Below are positions 1 through 11,375 of a stretch of 64,000 bases of DNA, in pieces. This DNA comes from Limnanthes douglasii subsp. nivea (taxonomy: Eukaryota > Streptophyta > Magnoliopsida > Brassicales > Limnanthaceae). Under the pieces are notes generated by a model, which saw nothing but the letters and a program-made list of their open reading frames with translations, made no database searches and was not told where the DNA came from. How positions within the stretch are numbered: the first letter of the stretch is position 1; each line of letters begins with the position of its first letter. Location of the stretch: contig JAUPFV010000001.1 of NCBI GenBank assembly GCA_036936605.1, forward strand, positions 77,333,910 to 77,397,909. The letters run 5' to 3'. A program made the translations under genes and the position numbers.

Positions 1-849
1 CTTGTGGTGTGGTCTATCGCTTTGAGTTTATACAACAATAGGTTGTAGTTTGTTACCGACCTGCCGTCTACATCAATGACGAGCAACATCTAATGGTTTA
101 TCTGGTCCTTCGTCTCGGTGCATAATGGAATGATGATGATGTTGGGGTCTTTAGGCGCTTTGCTAAAAACTGCGTCGACTAAATTTGATACATCCCACCC
201 TGATTCCAGATTATGTTGCATTCAAGTGATAGTACATTACAACGAGAACATGTGAGGAACTTTGAAATCAACCGTAGCCAAACTTACCGTAGTCATGCGC
301 GAAATCATAACGCAGTCATGATACACTCCTCGAACATTTTTGCATGGAACTTTAAAGTTCACTTCTACAAGCATATTTTGAATCCAAGCGTCCACAACCT
401 ATGAAAGTAGTTGTTTATTTATGTTAAATATACGAGACTTGTTTGAAACATTAAAAAGAGAATTGGTTGACAATTCGATACTTTTACGTCCAGCTCCAGT
501 TCTAAAGGTAGCGACAGCGCATTACTCTTTTGCACTCTAATTCCGTAGGAAAATTTGGACGACGGTAAAATTACATACTACTTGATCAATTGTGTCATGC
601 TAGTAGGCTTTCATTAACTGTATTGTAGGGTATTCTGCGACATCGATACAGTCAGTTGTCTGTGTTTTCTTTGGCGAGTTGGTGTATTTTACTTTAAGCG
701 GTTGAGGTTCTGTTATAATTATTTGTTCATCTTCCTCTGCCTCTGCCACTGGATGTTGTGTTGGTGTCAATAGATTAAAATTAGGCTTCTCCGTCTCTTT
801 ACTTGACTTGAGCTTATTAAATAACAAAAATTAAAAGAGTGTGTCAGTC
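1..849 (-). pseudogene. ULP-like (Ulp1/C48 peptidase-type) gene, C-terminal part, broken
   Basis: Reading the minus strand near 60-180 gives a frame with IIIIPLCTETKDQINH, a stop, then MLLVIDVDGRSV. This is the pattern around the catalytic His of Ulp1/C48 SUMO-type peptidases (IPL...HW.L.VID), with the Trp codon after His changed to TAG. Further upstream on the minus strand (600-827) is a low-complexity segment rich in Glu, Lys and Pro. Several in-frame stops are visible, so no intact product is possible here. It continues off the left edge. Orientation and style match the fragments at 10.8-14.0 kb, so both sides are probably one gene split by the retrotransposon at 855. Plant Mutator-like elements are known to carry such ULP-like genes; membership here is inferred. 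Confidence 0.55.
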
Positions 850-854
850 ATTAT

Positions 855-1233
855 TGATGAGTCCTGAATTATTCACCACCACTCACTGTGAAAACCGAAC
901 AGGGGTAATCCGGATAATAATTACCCACTAAAGTATCCGGATAGGATAAAAGTATTAAAACACTAAACACCTTTTGACTAAGCTAATTGCTAATCTGCTC
1001 AATAAACTAATGGGTCTTTGAACTCGACCCGATTTCATAATCTGACCCGAAAGCCCATGGGTCCATAATTAAGGGTATAAATACCCAACCACTTTCATTA
1101 ATGAGGGTAATGAACATTTAATACAACCAGGCAGCTTAAATCTCTCACTACAAAACACTCAAACATTTAATACCCTTAAAATACTCCAGAATATCTGAAA
1201 AAATTACCCTCAGTCTAAAATAATCCTCACTAA
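855..1233 (+). repeat. 5' LTR of element A
   Basis: Starts TGATGAGTCC and ends near CCTCACTAA. It aligns along its full length with 10160-10537. It contains a TATA-like GGGTATAAATACC at about 1073-1085, a likely element promoter. The two LTRs differ by scattered substitutions and small indels, so the insertion is not recent. Confidence 0.9.
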
Positions 1234-1235
1234 AT

Positions 1236-1256
1236 TAGCGACCAGAGTGGGAGGAG
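1236..1256 (+). other. Primer-binding site of element A
   Basis: TAGCGACCAGAGTGGGAGGA follows the 5' LTR by about two bases. It resembles the TGGCGAC..TGGGGA type of PBS known from Tat/Ogre elements, with the second base changed. Identification of the primer tRNA is tentative. Confidence 0.5.
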
Positions 1257-1304
1257 AAGGTGCTTGAATCTAGCATTCAAAACCAGCAAGAAAAACCAGT
1301 TCTG

Positions 1305-2766
1305 ATGAATCCGGATGAGCAAGCAATGCCACTACCTTTGATAGAAGTGGGGGGAGAAAATAATGAGTACACGATCGAAGAGCGAGACGGGATGAAAGCT
1401 GAAATAGAAGCCTTGAGAGCTGCAAAAAAGGCGGAGATAGGCTTGAAAGAAGAATCGAAAATGTCAGCCATTCACCACACTGACAATCCAAGGGATTATG
1501 ACCCATCAGCCATGACTCACTTGAGTGCTAAAAAGACTCATGTCAGCTCGAAGAAGTGTCACCGGTCTAAACCGGTGGAGAGCTCGGAGTCAGAATCATC
1601 TAGTAGCTCTTCGAACGAGAATGGACTTGAGGAGTCTCTGTCATACATCAGTGATGAAGGCAGGTCCAAGAAAAAGCAAAAGTTGGTTAAAAAATATTCG
1701 AGAAAGAGGGACAGGCATGGAAGGTTGAAAAGGCATCTGAGTAAAGGGTCATCTCATAGCCGCAACCATAGCTGGAGGCATATAGACCAACTGTTAATGA
1801 TCCCTTCATTTTCCATGATGAGACAGGTATTTTTGCAACTCCCAATGAAGATACTGTTTTTAGTCGTGGCCAAAATTAGAGACAATATCCATTGTCCTCC
1901 AAAATACTGTTCAGAAACCTTCCTAAGAGGTTTGACAGTAAAAAGATGGAAAAGTATGATGGGAGCAAGGATCCAGATAATCATCTGGAACAAATTAAAA
2001 AATTTATGATGAATTTTGACGATGATAACAAGTTTCTTTGCAGAGCCTTCTCTCAATCTTTTATAAGGAGTGCTCTGAAATGGTACAATAGCCTACCACA
2101 TGGATGCATCAGAAACTTTGATACGTTTTGGGTGGCCTTCTAGAGGCACTTTGTTGGAAGTAAGGAGTTAAAGGGAAATGGAGACACTATTATTCATTGT
2201 GCCCAAGAGACAAATAAATTGTTGAAAGAATATATAAGTCGGTTCGTGAACACAAAGAATGGATTAGCTGATTGCTTTGAACAAGTAGCAATAGCTTCCC
2301 TAAGACAGGGTTTGAACCCTGGCAATCTGGCCAATTTGGTAACTAGGAAGAAGGCCATGACGTGGGGCGGTTTACTCAACCAGGTGGGAAAGCAAATCAA
2401 TATAGATGAAACAAAAAAGACTAGGGTGGATAGGCAAGTGAGATCTGCCCCAGCTGCACCAAACCAGAATCAGTCCGGATACAAGGCTAACGAGGCCGGA
2501 TAGGGTCCCAACATGGACAAAGCTCAATCTCACCCAGCTCTAGCTCAGAGCCAGCAGTCCAGAAATAAGCGAGGACCTTGGGTCCAACCAGAGTGGTTTC
2601 CGAATTGAAAGAGAATGTGGCAACCATCTACGACAAAACAAAAGATGAGGTGATTTTAGGAAGCCGACAACGCTTCAATCTCCTAGGGAAAGTCGTAATG
2701 CTTGTTTTTGTGAATATCATCATGATATTGGCCATAACACAGAAGATTGCATTGCTTTGAAACAAG
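1305..2766 (+). pseudogene. Degenerate gag of element A
   Basis: Capsid/nucleocapsid polyprotein of a Ty3/gypsy element. From the ATG at 1305 the N-terminal part is charged and Ser-rich, with a Lys/Arg stretch around 1660-1760. A frameshift near 1790-1890 leads into the conserved gag core, with KMEKYDGSKDPDNHLEQ near 1945-1990 and ALKWYNSLPHG near 2074-2106. Stops fall at 2141 and 2501, followed by a further frame change. A CCHC-like knuckle, CEYHHDIGHNTEDC, is encoded at about 2710-2755, followed by ALKQEV and a stop where Tat elements read ..LK.EI..LI.RG. No complete gag can be made. Confidence 0.75.
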
Positions 2767-2777
2767 AGGTGTAGAAT

Positions 2778-3902
2778 TTGATTGAAAGAGGAAAAATAGG
2801 TGCTTATGTCAAGAGAAGAAGTAGGAATATGCCTGATAATGCTCATCGGACCGGCCTAACAAACAATGGAGGGACATCGGCTCTGGACGGGGCCATGGTA
2901 ATTATTGAAAGATTTGATGTAGAATCAGAGTATTTGGATCTTGATCTAGCCCGGAATAAGGTGGGTGTTATAACAGAACATACCAACACGGTGTCTGGGC
3001 TCATAAGATTTTTTGAGTCACTTACCATAATTGGGGGAGACACAATGAATGCACCAACTCCTTCTTCAAGGAAGAGGCATGCTCACACTCTGGCTACTCA
3101 GTTGGAGGGAGGCATGTCCTCCTATAAATCCCGAATTCCTTTTCCATTCATTTTTTATGAAGATGACTTGAGGGATATGGTTGGTCCTCATGAAGATGTT
3201 GTGGTGATAGGAGCATTAATTGGGGGCAATGACATCAAGCGAATTTTGGTGGACACCCGCAGCTCAGCCAATATCCTCTTTTTAAGTTCCTACAAACAAA
3301 TGAAGAATCCGACAGTAATTCAATGTTCAAACAGGTCCATTGTGGTTTTCACTGGAAGCTCTACGGACATAATCGGGGAGTTTGAGGATGAGGTTTTGTT
3401 AGGCAATGGCCCTTTCAAGAAAATGGTCGAGATACTTTTCGTCGTGGTAGATTGTCCCACGTGTTACAATGCGATCTTGGGAAGATCTTGGATCTCTAGG
3501 ATGCATGTTGTGGCTTCAATAGTTCACCAATATTTAAAGTATGCAGTTCAAGGACAAGTGGGAGTTGTCCGGAGTAGTCAAAAGATAACAAGGGAATGTT
3601 ATGCAACTGCGCTTGCCCTTAGAAATTTGGGGGCAGTTTGGATAAATGAAGATTAGCAGTTTGTGGGGCCCTCTGAGGAAGAGGGTGAAATTGATGACCC
3701 CATAGAGACCCCTGGTGTTTTAATACCAGTTGAAGAGGTTGAAACTAACTCTCTGGCTGAAGGAAGAAGTGTCAAAATTGGATCTAAGATGACATCAGAG
3801 CTAAAAAGCAAAGTGTTATCCTTTTTAACAAACCACCAACACGTTTTTGCTTGGTGTAATGCTGATGTAACCGAAGTGCCTGTGAATGTTATATCAGACT
3901 AA
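2778..3902 (+). pseudogene. Protease region of element A pol, active-site motif altered
   Basis: An open stretch of 292 codons followed by a second fragment. It contains IPFPFIFYEDDLRDMVGPHE and the retropepsin region ILVDTRSSANILF near 3244-3282. In the family the catalytic triplet is Asp-Thr/Ser-Gly; here the Gly is Arg, which should disable the enzyme. The downstream NAILGRSWISRMHVV segment is typical of plant gypsy protease-RT linkers. A stop at 3654 separates it from an acidic linker ending before the RT. Confidence 0.75.
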
Positions 3903-5640
3903 CTATCCATTTGGAGAGATGTAGCACCCATTGTGCAGAGAAGAAGAGCTTTATCTAAAGAAAAAGCTGATGTTATAGTTCAAGAGGTTGACCAGCTTAC
4001 CAAGATGGGGCACATAAAGGAATCTCAATACCCTTTATGGACAACCAATCCAATGTTAGTAAAAAAGAAAAATGGGAAATGACGTATATGCATCGACTTT
4101 ACTGACCTCAACCGGGCTTGCCCAAAAGATTTGTATCCAGTCCCCCAGATCGATCAGTTGGTAGACTCCACATCTGGGAACAAGTTGTTGTCCTTCATGG
4201 ATGCCTTATCCGGTTACAATCAGATACTAGTGGATCTGAAAGACTAGGAACACACTACTTTTGTTACTGATAGGGGCCTCTATTGTTACAAGGTGATGCC
4301 TTCTGGGTTAAAAAATGTTGGGGCTACTTATCAGAGGTTGGTGAATAAAGCATTTGTTGATCAGATTGGGAGAAATATGGAAGTCTATATTGATGACAAG
4401 TTGATAAAGAGTGTGGAAGAGTAATTACACTTGGCAAATCTCCAAGAGACTTTTGCCAACTTAGTAAAAGTTAATTTAAAGTTAAATCTAGAAAAATGTA
4501 TTTTTGGAGTACAGCCCGGGAAGTTTTTGGGGTATGTGATAAGTGAGAAAGGGATACAGCCTGATCCGGACCAGCTTAATGTCTTATTACAGATGGATCA
4601 TCCTCGGAATATTAAAGAAGTGTAAAGATTGACAAGAAGGCTGACTGCTCTAAATCGTTTTATCGCAAGGTCTTCGGATAGGTGTGCCCCATTTTTCAGA
4701 CTTTAAAGGGTGCTAAAGACTTTAACTGGTCTCCACAGTGCAACCAAGAGTTTGATGAAATAAAAAAGCATTTATCTTCCCCCAAGACTCTCTACAAATC
4801 TATTGATGGAGAAACATTGTACATATATCTAGCAGTGTCTGAATGTGCTATAAGTGCAGTACTAGTAAGGGAGGTGGATAGTTATCCTCGTCCGGTGTAG
4901 TACATCAGCAAGAGCCTGATGGATGCTGAAAGAAGGTACTTAAAACTTGAAAAACTAGTACTGGCTTTAGTAATTGCTGCCAGAAATATGAGGCCCTATT
5001 TTCAGTCTCATTCTATTGTCGTTCAGACGTCTTTTCCCTTGAAAAATGTTCTTCAGAAGGCGGACATATCAAGCAGGATGACCAAGTGGTCAGTATAATT
5101 GGGTGACTATAACATTGATTTTGCCCCTCGAACTGCAATCAAAGCTCAATCAGTTGTTGATTTCCTAGTTGAATTCCATTCGGACAGAAGTACTAAGCAA
5201 GCTGCTGATGAAAGAACTAAGAAGGTATGGGTTGTCCGAACAAATGGTGGATCAAGTACCATGGGTTATGGTGCTCAGATATCTTTAACCTCTCTATATG
5301 GCGACAAGCTATACCAGGCTATACGTTTTGCTTTTAGGGCTTCTAACAATGAGTTTGAATATGATGCTGCTATAGCTGGTTTGAAATTAGCCTTTCTATG
5401 TGGAGCTAAAAGAGTTAGGTTAATGAATGATTCTCAACTTCTTATCCATCATGCCCAAGGACAATTTGAGGCAAAAAATGAGCAGTTGATTAAATACTTA
5501 TTCATTCTTAAAGAAGTGACAGCCAACTTTAAAGATGCCAGCTATGAGCATATACCCATATCGGAAAATATATTAGGAGACTCCTTGGCAACCATAGCAT
5601 ACTCTGAGTCCTACCCATGGATTCATGTGCAAGAATGTCC
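3903..5640 (+). pseudogene. Reverse transcriptase-RNase H region of element A, with stops
   Basis: Reverse transcriptase blocks are recognisable in one frame: LVKKKNGK, stop (TGA for the usual Trp codon), RICIDFTDLNRACPKD; LSFMDALSGYNQI; and the catalytic box as VYIDDKLIKS. RNase H follows from about 4900, including YISKSLMDAERRYLKLEKL and, in the second RNase H-like part, FAFRASNNEFEYDAAIAGL and MNDSQLLIHHAQGQFEAKNE near 5330-5480. In-frame stops sit near 4081, 4246, 4422, 4623, 4898 and 5096; several are single changes from Trp, Gln or Glu codons. Confidence 0.85.
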
Positions 5641-6943
5641 ATTCATACAACCTAATTGGGGTAAGGAAGAAGAGGAAAGTTTAAGTATACAAGTGGTTCA
5701 ACCCAAGGACTCGAGACATCCCCTTCTTCAATACATTTTTAATGACATTTTGTCTCCGGAGAAAGTTGTGGCAAGGAAAATGAAGTACAGGGCTCATGGT
5801 TTTTTAGTCATAAGAGATATTTTATACAAGAAGTCATTTAGTAGACCTCTCTTGCGTTGTTTGGGGATTGAAGAGTCTCAAATTGTGCTATTCGAACTAC
5901 ATGATGGTGAGGGATCAACACACTGTGGCTATAGAGCTTTAACCCGAAGAGTTTTATTGGCCGGATACTACTGGCCATCCATAATGGAAGATGCCAAGGA
6001 ATTGGTAAAGAAGTGTGATCTATGCCAAAGATATGGTAATGAAATTCATATCCCAGCGATCCCCCTGGAGTCAATTTCTGAGCCAATACCTTTTTCTCGT
6101 TGGGGACTGAATCTAGTAGGGCCTCTACCGATGCCATCCGGAGGGTGCAGAACTATTATTGTAGCCATTGATTATTTTTCAAAGTGGATAGAGGCAGCCT
6201 CCTGGCATGAACTACTTCAAAAGCTATTATAAAATTTATCCTATCTAATATTTGTTGTAGATTTGGGGTTCCACAAAAGATACCTACAGACAATGGGCCA
6301 TAATTTGATAACAATGATATGGAGAGTTTTTGTGCCTCTAGGGGCATTCAGCATTGCTTCTCTTCTCCTTTCCACCCACAAGCGAATGATCAAGTTAAAG
6401 TGGCAAACGTGACCATTTTGTCCGCTCTCAAAAAGAATTTAGAAGGGGCTGCTGGAAAGTGGCCAAGGTATTTACACGAAGTACTATGGGCCTACCAGAC
6501 TACTCCTGGAGCTGCTACACAAGAATATCTGTTTTACTTAGTATATGGGATGGATGTAATTGCTCATATAGAGGCAACTCTTCCATCATAAAGAGTCCAC
6601 AATTTTTCCGAACAGGCTAATAAAGTGGCAGTCAGAAGTCAATTGGACTTAATAGAAGAAAGAAGGGTTAAGGCTCATCTTAGAGCCACCCATATCAAGG
6701 TTTAATGAGAAGCGGGTTTGCTTCCAGAATCAGAAGAAGGGATTTTCGACCGGGGGATAAAGTATTATGAAAATTCTTCCTACATACTAAGGAGAAGCAG
6801 TTCTGCAAGCTAGCTCCAAATTGGGAAGGGCCCTATGTGGTCATTGAAAAGCTTAAGCCTGGGACATATAGGCTTCAAGACAAAGATGGAAGAATCTTAA
6901 ACCACCCTTGGAACATTGAACACCTCCGGATGTATCTAGAATG
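5641..6943 (+). pseudogene. Integrase region of element A, catalytic Glu replaced
   Basis: The HHCC zinc-binding part is visible around 5900-6050 (HCGYRALTRRVLLAGYYWP, then CDLCQRYG). The core domain shows VAIDYFSKW (first Asp) and PTDNGP (second Asp). The third acidic position lies in QANDQVKVANVTI, where the family reads QANGQVEV.NRTI, so the catalytic Glu has become Lys. Stops occur near 6230, 6302 and 6589. The C-terminal part ends with APNWEGPYVVIEKLKPGTYR and HPWNIEHLRMYLE followed by a stop at 6941-6943, the usual end of Tat pol. Confidence 0.85.
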
Positions 6944-7476
6944 AAAGTTGTATAAATATTTACTTGTTTAAAGTCCATATAAATATTATGGGGCATACTT
7001 TTTCCTACCCTAGTGGCCCAGGGAGGTTTTAATGAGGTGTCCGGGATTTTCAATGAAATTTGATGACTTCTTTAAATATTTGGAGTGGTTTGATTTACAG
7101 TTTCTTTAAAGCCTTCTAAGTATCTTTGACAGATCGGATTGATCTGGTGGAATGATGACCATTTAACATTTGTCATCAGAGAATTTAAACACTCTCATCT
7201 TAAAATGCTTGTAAAATAAATAGGGGCTATTTAAACATTAGCCATTAAGATTGAGCGAATATGAAACAAATAAAGAATTTAGCAAAGTAAAACTAACCGA
7301 CTAAAACCAGAGGATGATATTAAAATATAAAGAATGCCTTGGCCATCCAAGGACTTTAAGTTGAAGAGGAAAAGCTTGACCGGACTCAAACCGGACACTG
7401 TTACAAAAATTCCTTGGCCATCTAAGGACTTTAGTATATCATAAGGATAAGAAAAAAAATAGTTAAAACTTCAGGG
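6944..7476. other. Non-coding spacer between pol and antisense ORF of element A
   Basis: It holds a block at about 6990-7045 (GGGGCATACTTTTTCCTACC then TTTTAATGAGGTG) that recurs after pol in elements B and C, so it is probably constrained in this lineage. Two short direct repeats, CCTTGGCCATCCAAGGACTT at about 7337 and a near copy at about 7413, each form a 6-bp hairpin (CCTTGG/CCAAGG). Confidence 0.5.
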
Positions 7477-9962
7477 CTAGTTTCTCTTAGATGTTCCTGC
7501 ATCATCTTTTTTCTTCTTTGGATCTTTGGGTTCGTCACTGGAACTATCTCTGATCCCTTCTTCCTCATCGGTAGTATCGTCAATACCATTGGAATAGTTT
7601 TTCTTATCACCATCCACCATCGTGTGAAATGGGATATCTTCATATTTAATGTACTGCCACAGAGTACCGAACGTTCTCTTCGGGAATGTTTGATAAAAAA
7701 GCAAGACCATGTCAGATTTAACTTTGGCATACCTCTTTTCTAGGGAATCTATCACATCGTTGGTATATGCATCAACCTTGACCTGGATCGTCTTTTCCTG
7801 CTCTTTCACAAAATCTTCATTCTCCTTGGTAACCTTGGACACAACATCTTCAAGAGAAGTCTTGTCACCGGATAGGGCTTGGAAAACATTATTCTTGGTC
7901 TTCACCTCTTCCTTCAAAATAAAGAGATCTTTCTCTAAGCCAGAGCACTTGGTTTGGAGCTCTGTGTTAGCCTTCTCTGAAGTGACCAACTTGGTTGACA
8001 AATCTTCTTTCTCTTTTTTTAACTCCTCGAGCTCTTTCTCCAATACCTCAACACTTTGGTTAGCGTTAAGAAGGTCAATAGATAAACTCTCATTATCTGC
8101 ATTGAGGGTATTGATGAGGGCATACCGACTTTTTACTTGCCTCTCCAAGTTGAGCACTGGTTGAATATGGCCCAACAAAGAGTGAGTCACCGTATAGTTT
8201 TCCCCTGAAATAGTAAAAGACTTGCCATTAAAGGTCACCATGTTAGAGGAACTTAGGGGAAGGTAGAGACCATCTAAGTCATCTTTTTCAAACTCTCCAA
8301 AATAAAGGCCAATGATTTAGAGGCCACTGATGTCCACTCCTTCCAAATCCCCTCCGGTACCCTCTCTGGCGTGTAGATCAGTTGGGATTTTCTCTGCCAA
8401 GGTGAGGTCTGTTGGTTCGGCCGGAGGTAGAGACTCCGAAGGCCGGAGGACAACTTCATCCCCTAAGGAGTCTTTCTTCTTCTTGACAGTCCTCTCTTTA
8501 CTGCTTGCTCCCCGTTTTCGGTCTTTCTTAGGAGGTTTTGGAGGATCTTGAGGCCCACCTGCCTCCCTAATGCTCTCATATTCAACTACTTTAAGTAGAG
8601 TAGCATCAATCCCCCCTTGGGCCTGCACTACTTGGGTCTCCGGAGCGATCTCCTCTGCAGCACCCTAAACAACCTCTGCTGCAACCTTCTTTTTCTTGCC
8701 CATCTTCCCTTTCATCTTGCTTGGGGCTTTGGCTTTGGAAGGAAAGGCCAGTTTGCCATCTTTCTCCTCTGTTCTCTTGAGAATAAAACCGGAGGGGGTG
8801 GTGTAGTCAGCTCCTCCCAAGTAAGATCTCTTTGGCCTGTTGTGTTCCAGAGGTGGGACCTCACCAAGTTGCCTAAGGTGAAGCAGTTATGGAAAGCGTT
8901 TCCCCAACGATCAGCAGCTCAAGCGTTTAACTTGGCACAGTTGGTCTGCCCCTCCTCCATATAATCGGAGAACTCCTTCGGCAATACTAACCAAAGAAAA
9001 AAAAAGTAATTCATAGACAAATTTTTTACAAAGTAAGAAAGACAAACATAGTAAAATATTTACCTGAGCTTTTCCATCTACTGGTGAGCATACTGGGATT
9101 GACACCAACCTTGATTTTCCTCCCATTCTCCCATGTCCCGTTGATAAATAGAAACTGGTCTTCCAGTTTTTCTCTGACTCAAGCAAGTCATCCACCACCT
9201 TAAAGTTATCTCCATATTGAAGTGGTAGAATGGGATATGGTGGTTTTTACAAAGGCTGGCCACTACATCAAACTGCTCCATTGGAAGTGGTATACCGGAC
9301 AGCTTTGACGCCATAATACAAGCAATGAGAGTGTACCAAGCGTTGGGACTCAGCTGGCTTGGACATAGTTTTATCAGGTGGAAATACCTAACAATTTCTG
9401 AATCCAAGGGAAATCTGGCCCCCTAGTTGAACAACTCGGTGTAGAGGACAATTTCACTGAGCTTGTGGAAGCAATGTCCCACCTTGCCTTCCAAACTCTC
9501 CGACAGATCCGGATGGGTCATTCAGACTTTCTCCTTGCCTTTTCCTTTTTTATCAGATACAGCATCTCCAGTCTTCCCGGAAGCTTTAGTCTCGAATGGA
9601 GTATCTTCACCACTATCCTTCATCACCTCTTCCATCACTATGGAAGGTTTATCAGCCGTTGTTGATGGGAGAGTGCTAGTGGGTGGCTCATTAGGTTGTC
9701 CAGACGGTTGAGCATCAGCCTCTCCTAAGGATATGGAGTCCGGTTGGGGCTCAGTTCCGGAGGGCTTAGTATGAGAGCTGGTTCTAGTGGCCTCGGGTCC
9801 GAAGAGTTTATCTTTTGGTGCTCTAATAGATGCCTCCGATCCGAAGGCTTTCTCTTTGGCCCCAGACTTAGAAGGCTTTGTCTTGGAAGACTTGGTTTAA
9901 GAGCCAGTTTCTTGAACCTTTACTAAACGAGTTGCCCGACGAGGGATTAGTGGGAGCACCAT
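7477..9962 (-). pseudogene. Antisense additional ORF of element A (putative gypsy-type transposon protein, PF04195-like)
   Basis: Minus-strand coding remnant between pol and the 3' LTR. From an ATG near 9962 (MVLPLIPRRATRLVKVQET) it runs through a Ser/Lys-rich region to FPLDSEIVRYFHLIKLCPSQ and SPNAWYTLIACIMASKLSGI, the layout I associate with the plant 'putative gypsy type transposon' family. A likely intron lies at about 9063-8980. The next exon reads LPKEFSDYMEEGQTN. A lysine-rich linker follows, then an open 254-codon C-terminus (8241-7477) that is a long coiled coil ending in an acidic, Lys-rich tail. Stops (9895, 9517, 9424 areas, 8650s) and a frameshift near 9200 show decay. Antisense extra ORFs are known in Retand-type elements; the function is unknown. 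Confidence 0.65.
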
Positions 9963-10145
9963 TCTAGGAAGAAAACAGCTGGTAAAACGAATCAAAGTGC
10001 GACACGTGTCCCACAATCCAGAGCAAAACTCTTAAAATTCTAAGAAGTATTCAGTCCGGATAAACCCTGTACATGAGCAATCCAGAGAATGTTGTTATTT
10101 CCTAAGTGAGTTTTTTGGTCTTGCCAAAGACCTTTGACAAAACCT

Positions 10146-10159
10146 AAAAAAGGGGCTAC
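10146..10159 (+). other. Polypurine tract of element A
   Basis: AAAAAAGGGGCTAC ends directly before the TGATGAG start of the 3' LTR, where plus-strand priming occurs in LTR retrotransposons. Confidence 0.7.
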
Positions 10160-10537
10160 TGATGAGTCTAGAATTATTCACCACAACTCACCGTGAAAAC
10201 TGGACAGGGGTAATTCGGATAATAAGTACCCACTGAAGTATTCAGATAAGACAAACGGATTAAAACACTAACCACCTTTAAACTAAGCTAATTGCTAATC
10301 TGCTTAATAAACTAATGGGTCTTTGAACTCGACCTGATTTCATAATCTGGCCCGAAAGCCCATGGGTCCATAATTAAGGGTATAAATACCCAACCACTTT
10401 CATTAATGAGGGTAATGAACATTTAATACAACGAGACAACTCAAATCTCTCACTACAAAACACTCAAACATTTAATACCCTTAAAATACTCCAGAACATC
10501 TGACAAAATTACCCTCAGTCTAGAATAATCCTCACAA
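10160..10537 (+). repeat. 3' LTR of element A
   Basis: Near full-length match to 855-1233, including the same start and the TATA-like GGGTATAAATACC. It is followed at 10538 by ATTAT, the same five bases that precede the 5' LTR. Confidence 0.9.
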
Positions 10538-10560
10538 ATTATAATGTTAACGACCTCCAA

Positions 10561-10735
10561 CAATTCGCATGATAACATGCGGATTGTTTGGTTCTAGCTG
10601 AATACATTACAGGGTAACTATCAGGATAGCATGCGAATTGATCGAGGTTCCACTAAACACTTCGCATGATACCCTAATATTCGTTTGTAAAACTTAAAAT
10701 ATATCCACAAAATTCTCATGATATGCTGCGAAATC
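10561..10735. repeat. Palindromic TGCGAA motif, cluster 1
   Basis: Four degenerate copies. The best is at 10561-10590, with arms CAATTCGCATG and CATGCGGATTG around a 4-base spacer. Others lie at about 10630, 10661 and 10711-10734 (AATTCTCATGATATGCTGCG). Confidence 0.65.
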
Positions 10736-10789
10736 ATTTAAAATATCCCTTACCACACGGTCAGCGACAACCAATGTCGTTGACTGGTT

Positions 10790-11340
10790 TGGCATAAGTC
10801 TGGTTCGTGTCAGCAAAAATCATTAATGTCATCCTCCGACATATTCTCCAAAGATCGTTGTATTACACCATCGTAATATACATTATAAATTTCATTTAAA
10901 GATGTCTATGAAACTTGAGTGTAAATACCATCAACAGAAGCATCAGGTAAACCTACTATGTTATCGTTCGACTCTGGAACTTGCAGTTGATTCGGGTACT
11001 GGTACTACAATTTCACGTTGGCTTAACAATTCTGACTTTGCACACACCACTGTTGGTCTTTGAGGTACATCACCGTATTGGTTTTGGTTTTCTAACGATG
11101 TTCCTCCCTGGCTAAGTAGTTCCAGCTTCTCACAGGGATTGCCACGTTCTGGACTCTTCCGGAGCTATGTCGTGTGTTAGCCTTTCTCTCTTTGCCAAGG
11201 CTATTTGTTGTTGTTATTGTTGTTCTTCTTCTTGTGGGTGTTGTTGTTGTTCTTGTTGCTGCTGTTGTTGATCTTGTTGTTGTTGGTGGTGGTGTTGTTG
11301 TTGTTGTCTGTTAGCCTCCTGTTTCATACAAATTCCAAAA
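10790..11340 (-). pseudogene. ULP-like gene, glutamine-rich coding island
   Basis: A minus-strand frame entering near 11340 encodes a Gln/His tract (CAA/CAG-rich, 11215-11310), then IALAKRERLTHDIAPEESRT. After a one-base frame change it continues with KLELLSQGGTSLENQNQYGD and VVPVPESTASSRVE down to about 10950. Further degenerate coding-like sequence may run to about 10790. In-frame stops are present. No fold is recognised; the composition suggests a disordered linker before the peptidase part. Confidence 0.4.
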
Positions 11341-11375
11341 TAAAAAGGTGAAGGGGTTAAACATACTATAATCAT

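Larger units (their letters stand above)
855..10537 (+). mobile_element. Tat/Retand-like Ty3/gypsy LTR retrotransposon (element A)
   Basis: Two matching LTRs of about 380 bp flank gag, protease, RT, RNase H and integrase remnants in Ty3/gypsy order, plus an antisense ORF before the 3' LTR. The gag zinc-knuckle style (CEYHHDIGHNTEDC) and the PBS resemble the plant Tat lineage. ATTAT lies directly left of the 5' LTR (850-854) and again at 10538-10542, a plausible 5-bp target duplication. The exact LTR right end is uncertain by a few bases because the two copies differ there. Numerous stops and frameshifts show it is not autonomous now. It interrupts the ULP-like gene. Confidence 0.9.

Noticed and set aside
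9463..9926. Plus-strand ORFs opposite the antisense ORF of element A
   Set aside because: The minus frame shows family-like sequence; the plus frames are shadows of it.
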